Positions 1-8,719 are shown, counted from the stretch's first letter. The stretch: 64,000 nt of DNA from Nissabacter sp. SGAir0207 (GCF_005491205.1 NZ_CP028035.1:124001-188000), one strand, 5' to 3'. Made by a program: numbers and translations. The notes: generated by a model from the sequence alone, not told the origin.

Positions 1-1
1 C

Positions 2-787
2 GCGCTGGCGGAGCAGATCGGCAAGAGTTTCGGCGGCCTGACCGGCAAGCGTGAAACCCCGCCGGTGCTGCCCACCCTGTCACCCCTGCCGCCGCAGGCC
101 GTGACCCTGATAGACAGCAACCTGACGCAGGATCGCCTCTCGCTGGTGTGGGATGCCCCGTGGCACCCGATCCGCGATGACCGCGCCCTGAGCCACTACT
201 GGCGCAGCGATCTGGCGCGTGAGGCGCTCTTTATGCACCTGCAACAGCAGCTGGCTGGCAAGGCGAAAGCGCCAGCGTTGGGCTTTGATTGCCAGGTACA
301 GTACCAGCGCAGCCAGTGCGCCATCCGCATGGACAGCCCGAACGGCATGTTGCTGAATGACCTGAAGGCGCTGGCGACCGAGCTGGCGAAGGTACGTGAG
401 AACGGGCTGTCGCAGGAGGAGTATGACGCGCTGATGGCGCAGAAAAATGACCAGCTGACCAAGCTGTTCGCCACCTACGCCCGCACCAGCACTGAGCTGC
501 TGACCGAGCAGCGCCTGCGCTCACAGCAAAATGATGTGGTGGACATCTCGCCGGAGCAGTACCAGAAGCTGCGTCAGGCGTTTCTCTCGGGCATGAGCCT
601 GCCGCTGCTCAATCAGGAGCTGAAGCAGCAGCTGGCGACCGATCCGACGCTGGTGCTGATGCAGCCCACCGGCGAACCGGAGCTGGGGCTGGCGGCGTTG
701 CAGGAGGCTTACAGCAGCGTGATGCAGCCCGCGCCAGCGGTGGTGCCCTCCGCTGAAGAGGCGAAGGCTGAGGCCACCGCCCCCTGA
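2..787 (+). CDS. yhjJ: M16-family peptidase-like protein YhjJ, C-terminal part (cut by window edge)
   Basis: The frame is open from base 2, so this is the last 261 residues of a larger protein; the E. coli homologue has about 500. The visible part looks like the C-terminal, non-catalytic half of an M16 (pitrilysin/insulinase-like) peptidase. It has alternating hydrophobic and charged segments and ends in an Ala/Pro/Glu-rich tail. The HxxEH zinc site would lie upstream of the window and cannot be checked. Identification rests mainly on position: yhjJ next to convergent kdgK, then yhjH and yhjG, is the order known from E. coli. YhjJ is predicted to be periplasmic. The GTG at 65 is internal and not the true start. 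The gene ends just before a hairpin shared with kdgK. Confidence 0.75.
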   Translation, partial: ALAEQIGKSFGGLTGKRETPPVLPTLSPLPPQAVTLIDSNLTQDRLSLVWDAPWHPIRDDRALSHYWRSDLAREALFMHLQQQLAGKAKAPALGFDCQVQYQRSQCAIRMDSPNGMLLNDLKALATELAKVRENGLSQEEYDALMAQKNDQLTKLFATYARTSTELLTEQRLRSQQNDVVDISPEQYQKLRQAFLSGMSLPLLNQELKQQLATDPTLVLMQPTGEPELGLAALQEAYSSVMQPAPAVVPSAEEAKAEATAP

Positions 788-798
788 TCGCGCGTGCA

Positions 799-828
799 GA
801 AAAAACCCGGCCAAGGCCGGGTTTTTTT
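799..828. terminator. Bidirectional rho-independent terminator between yhjJ and kdgK
   Basis: An A-run, a perfect GC-rich stem (AACCCGGCC/GGCCGGGTT), a two-base loop and a T-run. The A-run serves as the U-tract in the other direction, so it can end both convergent genes. Confidence 0.85.
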
Positions 829-1759
829 ATGCGGGCATCGCCTCGCGCGGAATGATCGCGCCGCGGTGCTGGATCACGGTGCTGGCGGTCAGGTGGCCGC
901 GCTGGGCGGCGGAGACGGCGTCACCACCGGTCAGGCGCACCGCCAGATAGCCGCCACTGAAGGAGTCGCCGGCGGCGGTGGTGTCCACCACCTGATCGCC
1001 GCGCAGTCGCACCGCCGGCACCTCATGCTGCTCCCCCTGTGGATCGGCGACCAGACAGGCGTCTGCGCCGCGTTTGATCACCACCTCACTGACGCCCAGT
1101 TCCCGCGTACGGCGAATCACCTCCTCGGCAGGCACCGCGCCCCACAGCGCATCCTCATCATCCAGCGTCAGGAAGGCGATGTCGGTGCAGGCCAGCATCG
1201 CGCGGTAGGCGGCCTGCGTCTCTTCCCGGTTGGCCCACAGGCGCGGGCGGTAGTTGTTGTCGAAAATCACCTTGCCGCCGCGGGCGCGGCAGTCACGCAG
1301 CAGCGCCAGCAAACGCTCGCGCCGTTCTGGCGTCAAAATCGCCAGGCTGATGCCACTCAGGTAGAGGTAGTCATAGCCGAGCAGGCTTTCGCAGATGGCC
1401 GGGGCCGTCGGGCCATCCAGCCAGTCGCGGGCGGCCGCCTCGTTGCGCCAGTAGTAGAAGGTGCGCTCGCCCTGCGCGTCAGTCTCAATCACGTACAGGC
1501 CGGGCAGTTTGTTCTCCAGCCGCTGCACCAGATCCACCTCCACCTGCTCACGCTGCCAGGCGGCCAGCATCTCGGCGCTGAAGCTGTCAGTGCCGAGCGC
1601 CGTGACATAGTGCACGCTGAGCGCCTCCGCAGGCACCTGCCGGGCGATGTAAACGGCGGTGTTGAGGGTGTCACCGCCAAACCCGCGGCTCAGTTCAGAT
1701 CCTTTTTGCGACAGTTCAATCATGCATTCGCCGATAACGGCAATTTTCTTGCTGGTCAT
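827..1759 (-). CDS. kdgK: 2-dehydro-3-deoxygluconokinase
   Basis: Phosphorylates 2-keto-3-deoxygluconate (KDG) with ATP to KDPG, feeding pectin and hexuronate breakdown into the Entner-Doudoroff aldolase; cytoplasmic. The protein (310 aa) has the PfkB/ribokinase fold. It opens with KKIAVIGECMIELS, carries GFGGDTLNTAVY near residue 27, and has the C-terminal signature DTTAAGDSFSGGYLA that supplies the catalytic Asp and anion hole. The C-terminus GAIIPREAMPA is as in E. coli KdgK. The frame is open 22 codons further upstream, but ATG 1759 is chosen because the family starts at MSKKIAVIGE. A KdgR-type box lies about 100 bp upstream. Confidence 0.96.
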   Translation of the reverse strand: MTSKKIAVIGECMIELSQKGSELSRGFGGDTLNTAVYIARQVPAEALSVHYVTALGTDSFSAEMLAAWQREQVEVDLVQRLENKLPGLYVIETDAQGERTFYYWRNEAAARDWLDGPTAPAICESLLGYDYLYLSGISLAILTPERRERLLALLRDCRARGGKVIFDNNYRPRLWANREETQAAYRAMLACTDIAFLTLDDEDALWGAVPAEEVIRRTRELGVSEVVIKRGADACLVADPQGEQHEVPAVRLRGDQVVDTTAAGDSFSGGYLAVRLTGGDAVSAAQRGHLTASTVIQHRGAIIPREAMPA

Positions 1760-1853
1760 GGTGGCTGGCCCGTTAAACGAAGGGGGAGGGGCGGGCAATC
1801 GCCCGCGGCTTGGCTCCAGTCTCAACCGAAGGCCGGGCGGGAGTCAATAAGAA

Positions 1854-1868
1854 TAAAACGCTGTTTTA
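1854..1868. promoter_or_regulatory. KdgR-type operator upstream of kdgK
   Basis: The 15-bp sequence TAAAACGCTGTTTTA is a perfect 6-3-6 inverted repeat. It fits the KdgR box pattern TRAAAYANYRTTTYA at all but one weakly conserved position. KdgR is the IclR-family repressor of KDG and pectin genes, and kdgK is a classic target. That this site is used is inferred. Confidence 0.6.
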
Positions 1869-1975
1869 GGTTTGTTGGACGGGATCGCATTTTGCCACGG
1901 AGGGCGCAAGATCAGTGGCTTACTTTAGGCTGGAACGAAAAGGTGCCAGTGTGCCCAGAAAGTGTGCGCCAAGGG

Positions 1976-2002
1976 TAAAGTTTTGGCCCGCCGCGCCGAT
2001 AG
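1976..2002 (+). promoter_or_regulatory. Flagellar sigma-28 (FliA) promoter of pdeH
   Basis: TAAAGTTT, 11 bp, GCCGATAG. This matches the sigma-28 consensus TAAAGTTT-N11-GCCGATAA at 15 of 16 positions with exact spacing. Transcription should begin near 2009-2012. In E. coli yhjH (pdeH) is a class 3 flagellar gene, which fits. It makes the upstream ATG at 2006 an impossible start. Confidence 0.85.
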
Positions 2003-2107
2003 TAAATGAGCGTCCGCGGGTTGGCGCGGGGCAGGCCAAACGCCATTTTTATTCCAGCCGGACAGGAATGCCGGTATCTACCCACCTCGTACATGGCAGC
2101 AGCAACG

Positions 2108-2884
2108 ATGATAACCAAGATGATGTCTGGCTTGTTAACGCCATCATTCTCTGTGATTGATCGCGCGAAGGAACAGAGCTTCTGGCGACAGTGCCGGCGC
2201 GCCTATAAGTTTCAGCCCATCTATCTTACCAGCGGCCACATGATGGGGCTGGAGCTGCTGACTGCCGTGAGCCATCCGGCTGAGCCGGCCAAGTTCCAGT
2301 CGCCCGAGCGCTACTTTGCCGCCATCAGCGTGCCGCGCCGGCTGACCATCATCCAGGAGCAGCTGGATCTGCTGGAGCGCTGGCGGCCCCAGCTGGAGCA
2401 GCATGGGCTGCTGGCCTCCATCAACGTGGACGGCCAGTCGCTGGAGGCGATCCAGCAGGATCAGGCGCTCTGCGCGCGGATCGCCGCCATGCCGTTCGCC
2501 CGCTTTGAGCTGGTGGAGCAGGCGGAGATGGCCCTGACGCGCCCGCTCGGGCAGATAGCGCAGGCCGACCGGCTGTGGCTCGATGACTTCGGCAACGGGC
2601 TGGCCAACTTCTGCTCCTTTACCGCCTGGCAGTATGAGTACATCAAAATCGCCCGTGAGCTGTTTATTCTGCTGCGCCAGAGCGACGAGGGGGCGAAGCT
2701 GTTCTTCACGCTGGTGACGCTGCTCAACCGCTACAGCAAGGGCGTGATTATCGAAGGGGTGGAGACCGCCGAGGAGTGGGCGATGGTCTGCGCCTCTGAC
2801 GCCTACGCCGCTCAGGGCTACTACATGTCACGCCCACAAACCTTTGATCCCAAGAGCGGGCTACCGCTGTTTTTTGCCGGCTGA
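2108..2884 (+). CDS. pdeH: Cyclic-di-GMP phosphodiesterase PdeH (EAL domain)
   Basis: Degrades cyclic di-GMP to keep levels low in motile cells, so the YcgR brake on the flagellar motor stays off. It is a stand-alone cytosolic EAL domain of about 258 aa (E. coli YhjH 255). From the chosen start the EAL signature reads ELL at residues 49-51, as in the E. coli protein. The metal-binding DDFGNG is at 159-164 and EGVETAEEW begins near 216. Start choice: the frame is open to 2006, but that codon overlaps the predicted transcription start. ATG 2108 gives the right family length; 2120 and 2123 are alternatives, and no strong ribosome site decides. Control is by the FliA promoter at 1976. Confidence 0.93.
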   Translation: MITKMMSGLLTPSFSVIDRAKEQSFWRQCRRAYKFQPIYLTSGHMMGLELLTAVSHPAEPAKFQSPERYFAAISVPRRLTIIQEQLDLLERWRPQLEQHGLLASINVDGQSLEAIQQDQALCARIAAMPFARFELVEQAEMALTRPLGQIAQADRLWLDDFGNGLANFCSFTAWQYEYIKIARELFILLRQSDEGAKLFFTLVTLLNRYSKGVIIEGVETAEEWAMVCASDAYAAQGYYMSRPQTFDPKSGLPLFFAG

Positions 2885-3022
2885 CACACCGGCTTACACA
2901 CCCGTCAGGCCCCGCCGCAGGCCGGTTGGCGGGCATTTTCCCTGCCGTCGCACAGGCAAGATGGGCTAATTTAAACTATTGTTAATCTGACGAAACTCTC
3001 AATAATTTGTCAGGAATAGCTC

Positions 3023-5089
3023 ATGTCGCGAACAGGAAAAATAGTCAGCTGGGTCGTGGGAGTGCTGGTGGTGCTGGTGGTCGCCGTGGTGGTGTTCATC
3101 ATGATGTTTGACTGGAACCGCCTGAAACCAACCATCAATGAGAAAGTCTCCACCGAACTGAACCGGTCCTTCGAGATCCGCGGGAACCTCGGGGTTGACT
3201 GGTCACGCCAGCGTGAGGAGCAGGGCTGGCGCGCCTGGGTGCCGTGGCCGCACATCCACGCTGAAGATATCGTGCTCGGCAACCCCGAGGGCATCCCGCA
3301 GACCAAGGATCTCGGCAACAACATGGTCAGGCTGCAACGCGCTGACGCCACCCTCGCGCCGCTGGCGCTGCTGGGCAAAACCGTCAGCATCCCGCATATC
3401 CGCCTGACCAAGCCGGATGCCGCGCTGCAACAGCTCGCCAACGGCAAGAACAACTGGACGTTCAACCTCGCCAGCAGCCAGAACCCCGATCCCAACCCGC
3501 AACCCTCCAGCTGGTCAGTGGACATCGGCGAGATCGCCTTTGACCGTGGGCAGGTGGACTACAAGGACGCCATCAACAAGGCGGACGTGCGCGCCATCAT
3601 CGACCCGCTGGGTAAACCGCTTCCCTATGCGGAGGTGACCGGCAATAAAGAGGATGACAAACGTGCCGACAACGCGCCGCCAGACTACATCTTCGGCTGG
3701 AAAGTGAGTGGCCGCTACAAAGGCCAGCCGCTCTCTGGCAGCGGCAAAATTGGCGGCCTGCTGGCGCTGAAAGACACGAAAACCCCCTTCCCGATTCAGG
3801 CGGATGTGCGTTCCGGCAACACCCGCGTGGCGGTGGCCGGTACGTTGACTGATCCGGCCAACCTCGGCGCGCTGGATCTGCGCCTGAAACTCTCCGGTGA
3901 GACGCTCTCCGACCTCTACGGCCTGACCGGCGTGCTGCTGCCGCAGACCCCGCCCTACGAGACCGATGGCCGCCTGTCCGCGGAGTTGCAGCGCAAGGGG
4001 GGCGCGCGTTTCCACTACCGTGACTTCAACGGCAAGATTGGCGACAGCGACATCCACGGCGACATCACCTATGAAGCCAGCAAGCCGCGGCCCAAGCTGA
4101 CCGGCGATCTGGTCTCCCGCCAGTTGCGCTTTGCTGACCTCGCGCCGCTGATTGGCGCCGACTCCAATAAAGAGAAGGCGAAACGCGGTGAAGAGGTGCG
4201 CCAACCGGCTGACAAAGTGCTGCCGGTCGAGAAGTTCGATACCGAGAGCTGGGACGTGATGGACGCTGACGTGAAGTTTGCCGCCAAACGCATTGAGCAC
4301 GGCAAATCCCTGCCCATCAGCGACCTGAGCACCCACCTGAAGCTGGAGAACGGCGAGATCCTGCTAGACCCGCTGCGCTTTGGCGTGGCTGGCGGCAACC
4401 TCAACTCCACGGTGCGGCTGGAGGGGGATAAATCGCCGATGCGCGGCCGGGTGGACATGCACGCGCGCGGTTTCCAGCTCAAGCAGCTGTTCCCGGACGT
4501 GGAAGCGATGCGCAGTAGCCTCGGCCAGCTCAATGGTGACGCCACCCTGACCGGCACCGGCAACTCCGTCTCGGCGCTGCTGGGCACCAGCAACGGCACC
4601 ATGCGCTTGCTGATCAATGACGGCGTGATTAGCCGCAACCTGATGGAGATTGCTGGCTTGAACGTCGGCAACTACGTGGTCGGCAAGCTGTTCGGCGATG
4701 ACGAGGTGGCGATCAACTGCGCGGCGGCGGATGTCAGCGTGCGCGACGGCGTGGCGACACCGCAGCTGTTCCTGTTCGATACCGAGAACGCAGTGATCAA
4801 CATCACCGGCAACACCAACCTCGCCACCGAACGGCTCGATCTCTCCATCAACCCGGACAGCAAGGGCCTGCGCATCATTACCCTGCGCTCGCCGCTCTAC
4901 GTGCGCGGCACCTTCAAAGACCCGGACGCTGGCGTCAAAGCTGGCCCGCTGCTGGCCCGTGGCGCCGCCGCCGTGGCACTGGGCGCGGTCGTCGGCCCGG
5001 CCGCCTCGCTGCTGGCGCTGATCTCCCCCAGCGAGGGCGAAGAGAACCAGTGCGGCCCGCTGCTGCAAAAGATGAAATCGAGCAAATAA
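3023..5089 (+). CDS. yhjG: AsmA-family protein YhjG
   Basis: A 688-aa AsmA-family protein, similar in length to E. coli YhjG. An N-terminal uncleaved membrane anchor (about residues 7-28, WVVGVLVVLVVAVVVFIMMF) is followed by FDWNRLKPTI, typical of AsmA N-termini. A large periplasmic beta-rich body follows, with the AsmA C-terminal region (GDATLTGTGNSVSALLGTSNG) near residues 500-530 and a Gly/Ala-rich tail. AsmA-like proteins span the envelope and are thought to help move lipids to the outer membrane; the specific role of YhjG is not established. ATG 3023 has AGGA upstream. The gene is followed by its own terminator. Confidence 0.9.
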   Translation: MSRTGKIVSWVVGVLVVLVVAVVVFIMMFDWNRLKPTINEKVSTELNRSFEIRGNLGVDWSRQREEQGWRAWVPWPHIHAEDIVLGNPEGIPQTKDLGNNMVRLQRADATLAPLALLGKTVSIPHIRLTKPDAALQQLANGKNNWTFNLASSQNPDPNPQPSSWSVDIGEIAFDRGQVDYKDAINKADVRAIIDPLGKPLPYAEVTGNKEDDKRADNAPPDYIFGWKVSGRYKGQPLSGSGKIGGLLALKDTKTPFPIQADVRSGNTRVAVAGTLTDPANLGALDLRLKLSGETLSDLYGLTGVLLPQTPPYETDGRLSAELQRKGGARFHYRDFNGKIGDSDIHGDITYEASKPRPKLTGDLVSRQLRFADLAPLIGADSNKEKAKRGEEVRQPADKVLPVEKFDTESWDVMDADVKFAAKRIEHGKSLPISDLSTHLKLENGEILLDPLRFGVAGGNLNSTVRLEGDKSPMRGRVDMHARGFQLKQLFPDVEAMRSSLGQLNGDATLTGTGNSVSALLGTSNGTMRLLINDGVISRNLMEIAGLNVGNYVVGKLFGDDEVAINCAAADVSVRDGVATPQLFLFDTENAVINITGNTNLATERLDLSINPDSKGLRIITLRSPLYVRGTFKDPDAGVKAGPLLARGAAAVALGAVVGPAASLLALISPSEGEENQCGPLLQKMKSSK

Positions 5090-5102
5090 CCTCGCCCGAT
5101 GA

Positions 5103-5135
5103 AAAAAGGCCGCTCCTTGGAGCGGCCTTTGTTTT
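5103..5135. terminator. Rho-independent terminator between yhjG and cdh
   Basis: Perfect 10-bp stem AAAGGCCGCT/AGCGGCCTTT with a six-base loop, an A-run before it and T-rich sequence after. It is placed to serve both convergent genes. Confidence 0.85.
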
Positions 5136-5144
5136 ATATGATTA

Positions 5145-5903
5145 TTAATGAATTATCCGGCAGTCATGATCCTGTAAGTTTTCAGCGGAGGCCAGGTTGA
5201 ACGCCAGCACATCACGCTGCAGTGCCAGCAGCAGGAAATCACCACTTTTCGCCCGCACCATCGCCAGCCCATAACGCCCCATATGCTCGCGGGCCTCCGG
5301 CAGCTCGGCCAGCAGGCGGAATGCGCCCTGTTGCGCCAGCTCCTCCGGCGTGACGCGCCGCGCCAGCCAGTGGTCGCCAAGCAGCGGCTGGGGCAGCGGT
5401 TGCCAGCGGCCAGTCACGCGCCCCGCCTCCTGTTGTAGCTGCTGTTGCACCTCCGGCCGCAGGCAGGAGATATGGATATGCAGTTGGTTCTGCGTGCGCC
5501 CCCATTCAGAGTTAATGGTCAGGGCCAGCGCGCTGTCATCAATCGGCCGGCCGTGGCGGCGGGCCAGCAGCCCGCGCGCCTGCCACGCCTGCAAAAAGTA
5601 GTTGGGCGTGGCGCGCTCCAGTAGTTCCGGGCTTTCGATACCGCTGATCCTGGCACTCGGCAGCAGCAGGTATTGCAGCGGCCCGTTGCGATCCTTCAGC
5701 ACCACAAAGCCCGCCGCCGGATTGACCAACGCGCAGGGTGTCGGCTGCCCGCTGCGTTGTTGGTTCGGCAGGCACTGCCCGCTGACCATCCGCCACAATG
5801 CATCCGGATGCGCTGGCCGCAGCCAGAGCCAGCCCCCGGCCAGCAGCAAGCAGAGCACAATCAACAGGCCGAACCACAGACGGTAACGGAAAGGGAGAGC
5901 CAT
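5145..5903 (-). CDS. cdh: CDP-diacylglycerol pyrophosphatase
   Basis: Hydrolyses CDP-diacylglycerol to phosphatidate and CMP; membrane-anchored with the active site on the periplasmic side. The 252-aa protein (E. coli Cdh 251) has an N-terminal hydrophobic anchor at about residues 8-28 (LWFGLLIVLCLLLAGGWLWL). Family motifs CLPNQQ, NGPLQYLLLPSARISGIESP, RTQNQLHIHISCLRP (the HIT-like catalytic histidines) and EAREHMGRYGLAMVR are all visible. It sits alone on the minus strand between two terminators. Confidence 0.93.
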   Translation of the reverse strand: MALPFRYRLWFGLLIVLCLLLAGGWLWLRPAHPDALWRMVSGQCLPNQQRSGQPTPCALVNPAAGFVVLKDRNGPLQYLLLPSARISGIESPELLERATPNYFLQAWQARGLLARRHGRPIDDSALALTINSEWGRTQNQLHIHISCLRPEVQQQLQQEAGRVTGRWQPLPQPLLGDHWLARRVTPEELAQQGAFRLLAELPEAREHMGRYGLAMVRAKSGDFLLLALQRDVLAFNLASAENLQDHDCRIIH

Positions 5904-5970
5904 CGCGAATTCCTTTCAGGGTGGGGGAGGCAGCGAAATCAGCATAGTGCGTGGCCCGCTTGGCGCCAAC

Positions 5971-5998
5971 AAAAAAGCCGGCACAGGGCCGGCTTTTG
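5971..5998. terminator. Rho-independent terminator downstream of yhjE
   Basis: Perfect 10-bp stem AAAAGCCGGC/GCCGGCTTTT with a five-base loop and A/T flanks. On the minus strand it follows the yhjE stop. Confidence 0.8.
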
Positions 5999-6011
5999 GT
6001 GGGGGCGTGGC

Positions 6012-7334
6012 TTACAGCGCCTGATGGCGGGTCTCTTTCATCAGCAGCAGGGCGATCAGCGTCAGGGTCGCCATCGAGGCCAGATAGAGGCCGACGGCGA
6101 ACAGCCCGTAGTGGGTGGCCAGCCAGGTGGCGATGTAGGGGGCCACCGACGCGCCAAGGATTGAGGCGACGTTATAGGAGAAGGAGGCCCCGGTGTAACG
6201 CACTTCGGTTGGGAACAGCTCGGGCAGCAGCGCGCCCATCGGGCCGAAGGTCAGCCCCATGATGCTCAGGCCGCACAGCAGGAAGCCCATCACCAGCGCC
6301 TGATTGCCGGAACCCAGCAGGCTCGGGAAGACAAAGGCGAAGCCAATCATCAGCAGCGTAATCGCAATCATCGTCTTGCGGCGGCCAAAGGCGTCCGCCA
6401 GCATACCGGCAACAGGAACCATCACGCCAAAGCCAATCACCGCCACCATCAGCATCCACAGGAAGCTGTTGCGCGAGTAGCCCAGCCCCAGCGGCTGCGC
6501 GGTGGTGCCGTAGGTCATGGAGTAGACGGTCATCAGGTAGAACAGGGTGTAGGTCGCCAGCATGATGAAGGTGCCAAGGATGGTGGCCTTCATGTGCTTG
6601 CTCAGCAGGGTGCCCATCGGGATCTTCACCTGTTTGCCCGCCTTGGCGACTTTGGCGAAGACCGGCGTCTCATGCAGCGACACGCGCACATAGAGGCCGA
6701 CCAGCACCAGCGCCGCCGACAGGATGAAGGGCACGCGCCAGCCCCAGCTCATGAACTGCTCATCGGTCAGCAGCCAGGAGAGCAGCAGGAAGGTGCCGTT
6801 GGCAAAGAAGAAGCCAATCGGCGCGCCGAGCTGTGGGAAGGAGCCGTAGAGCGCCCGCTTTTTGGCCGGGGCGTTCTCGGTCGCCAGCAGCGCCGCGCCG
6901 CCCCACTCACCGCCCAGCCCCAGACCCTGCCCGAAGCGCGCCAGCGCCAGCAGCATCGGGGCAAAGACGCCGATGGACTGGTAACCCGGCAGCAGGCCGA
7001 TCAATACGGTGGAGATGCCCATGGTCAGCAGCGAGGCGACCAGCGTCACTTTGCGCCCGACGCGGTCACCGAAGTGGCCGAACAGCGCCGAGCCAATCGG
7101 CCGCGCCACGAAGGCGATGGCGAAGGTCGCCAGCGACTGGAGGGTAGCGGCGGTGGCATCGCCCTGCGGGAAGAAGATGTGTGGGAACACAATTACCGCC
7201 GCAGTGGCGTAGATATAGAAGTCAAAAAACTCGATGGCAGTACCGATAAGGGAAGCAACGATCACTTTGCCGCGCGAGTTGGTCGGTGTGGACTGTTGCT
7301 CATTGTCTAATGGCGGTGCGATGGTGGCTTGCAT
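6012..7334 (-). CDS. yhjE: MFS transporter YhjE (metabolite:proton symporter family)
   Basis: Inner-membrane transporter of the major facilitator superfamily, metabolite:H+ symporter branch (relatives include ShiA, KgtP and ProP). The 440-aa length equals E. coli YhjE. Visible signatures: VASLIGTAIEFFDFYIYA in TM1, GHFGDRVGRKVTL in the loop between TM2 and TM3, RFGQGLGLGGEWGGAALL in TM4-5, ADAFGRRKTM between TM8 and TM9, and LPELFPTEVRYTGASFSYN near TM10-11. It ends in ETRHQAL, close to E. coli ETRHQSL. The substrate is not established. It is transcribed alone; the roughly 330 bp upstream hold its promoter. Confidence 0.93.
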   Translation of the reverse strand: MQATIAPPLDNEQQSTPTNSRGKVIVASLIGTAIEFFDFYIYATAAVIVFPHIFFPQGDATAATLQSLATFAIAFVARPIGSALFGHFGDRVGRKVTLVASLLTMGISTVLIGLLPGYQSIGVFAPMLLALARFGQGLGLGGEWGGAALLATENAPAKKRALYGSFPQLGAPIGFFFANGTFLLLSWLLTDEQFMSWGWRVPFILSAALVLVGLYVRVSLHETPVFAKVAKAGKQVKIPMGTLLSKHMKATILGTFIMLATYTLFYLMTVYSMTYGTTAQPLGLGYSRNSFLWMLMVAVIGFGVMVPVAGMLADAFGRRKTMIAITLLMIGFAFVFPSLLGSGNQALVMGFLLCGLSIMGLTFGPMGALLPELFPTEVRYTGASFSYNVASILGASVAPYIATWLATHYGLFAVGLYLASMATLTLIALLLMKETRHQAL

Positions 7335-7457
7335 AATTGTTTCTTATTAGGATTAATTGTAAAAAAATCATCTTAAGCAGTCCAAAGCGCCATTTCAACG
7401 CGCAAAAAAGCGCCAAAAGCCGCGCCCAGCGGGAAAAAAGAATAATCTTTTTGAGAT

Positions 7458-7471
7458 GCGCCGATCGGCGC
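7458..7471. other. Perfect 14-bp palindrome in the yhjE upstream region
   Basis: GCGCCGATCGGCGC lies about 125 bp upstream of the yhjE start. It could be a repressor site; no family can be named from the sequence. The rest of the 7335-7663 gap is A-rich and holds no gene that I can support. Confidence 0.35.
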
Positions 7472-7620
7472 TTCATAAGTTTGCGGTATGGATGAATCAC
7501 AGCGGATGTGACCGAAAAAAGGGCAAAGAAAATTTTCACCCTAGTGGGATATGCTGGTTTTGACTGTGCGCCGCGCGTCGAATCGGCATAAATGCGCGGT
7601 TTTTGCGTGATATATTAGAA

Positions 7621-7656
7621 TATCATGCCAACCACCCGGTGGCGGCTGGCATGATA
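7621..7656. terminator. Hairpin just downstream of yhjD
   Basis: Arms TATCATGCCA and TGGCATGATA are perfectly complementary, with partial pairing inside (ACCACC with GGCGGC). The hairpin begins 8 bp after the yhjD stop but has no clear T-run on either side. It may stabilise the 3' end or end transcription weakly. Confidence 0.5.
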
Positions 7657-7663
7657 GCGAGGT

Positions 7664-8719
7664 TTAGCGTGATTTTGCCGGTGGTGTGCCGACGGGCTGG
7701 TCGCCCTTATATTTGGCGGTGGCGATCCAGGCGGCACAAAACAGCGTCAGGCGGGCGAAGTAGTAGAAGAAGGCCATCAGGCCAATCACCGAACCAAAGG
7801 CCGCGCCGGAGGCAGATTTTGCCAGGCTCGGCAGCGTCAGGGTCATGATCATCTTGATCACCTCAAAGCCAATGGCGGCAATCAGCGTGCCGCGGAACAG
7901 CGCCTTCTTGCGCGGCTTGTGGCGCGGCAGCATCCAGAAGATCCACAGGAACAGCAAATAGTTCGCCATGATGGAGATGCTCAGGGCAATCACCGTCATC
8001 GCCGGGCGCAGCCACTCAATGTGCGACAGCCCCAACGCCTCGACGATCGCCTCCTGCGCCGCGCCGGCCACCGAAGTGAGCGAGAGCGTCAGGATCAGCG
8101 CCACCACCAGCCCGGTCAAGGAGATGAAGTCGCGCACGTAGCGCATGTAAATCTTCTCCTGATCCTGCGGGTTGCGCTCCCACACATCGCGCGACTGGGC
8201 GCGGATCGCCTCACGCAGATTGCCCATCCAACTGATGCCGGAGTAGAGCGCCAGCAGCAGGCCGGTCAGCCCCACCGCGGTACGCTGCTGGATGGCAGTG
8301 TTGACGGTGTTCTTCAGGGTGGTCGCCAGCGCCGGGTCACTGATGCTGTTGACGATTTTGTTGATCAGCTCCGTCAGCAGATCCGGGTGGGCCGCCAGCA
8401 CAAAACCGGCGGCGGCGAAGGAGACCATCAAAATCGGGATCAGCGACAAAAACGAGAAGTAGGTGATGGCCGCGCCAAACTGGCTGCCCATCCGGTCATT
8501 GAAGCGATCCATCGCGCGGATGATGTGGGCGACAGGCGGCCACGCCTGCACGCGCGCCACCAACCGCGAGAAGCGGCCAATCTGGCGGTCAACGCTGGCG
8601 TTACCGGTTTTTACATCAATCAGCGGTTTGTCGGTGCTGACTGGCTGGCTGGCCTGCTCGCTGATGGTCGGGTGGTCGCTGCTCTGCGCCACTCGGTGCA
8701 GTTCGGAATCATTAGGCAT
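7664..8719 (-). CDS. yhjD: Inner-membrane protein YhjD (YihY/BrkB family)
   Basis: A polytopic inner-membrane protein of 351 aa (E. coli YhjD 337), UPF0761/YihY family. The soluble N-terminal 70 residues vary between species. Then come RAMDRFNDRMGSQFGAAITYFSFLSLIP, here split by the first membrane helix, LYSGISWMGNLREAIRAQSRDVW, and the C-terminal block FWMLPRHKPRKKALFRGTL. Six or so hydrophobic segments are visible. In E. coli, mutations in YhjD let cells survive with lipid IVA precursors, linking it to lipid A export; the normal role is unsettled. It diverges from the exported hydrolase gene at 8919. Confidence 0.92.
   Translation of the reverse strand: MPNDSELHRVAQSSDHPTISEQASQPVSTDKPLIDVKTGNASVDRQIGRFSRLVARVQAWPPVAHIIRAMDRFNDRMGSQFGAAITYFSFLSLIPILMVSFAAAGFVLAAHPDLLTELINKIVNSISDPALATTLKNTVNTAIQQRTAVGLTGLLLALYSGISWMGNLREAIRAQSRDVWERNPQDQEKIYMRYVRDFISLTGLVVALILTLSLTSVAGAAQEAIVEALGLSHIEWLRPAMTVIALSISIMANYLLFLWIFWMLPRHKPRKKALFRGTLIAAIGFEVIKMIMTLTLPSLAKSASGAAFGSVIGLMAFFYYFARLTLFCAAWIATAKYKGDQPVGTPPAKSR

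Noticed and set aside
794..1978. 394-codon plus-strand frame across kdgK
   Set aside because: It starts in the yhjJ terminator and is antisense to a certain gene.
2006..2107. Upstream extension of pdeH
   Set aside because: The start at 2006 coincides with the predicted transcription start of the sigma-28 promoter, so it could not carry a ribosome site.
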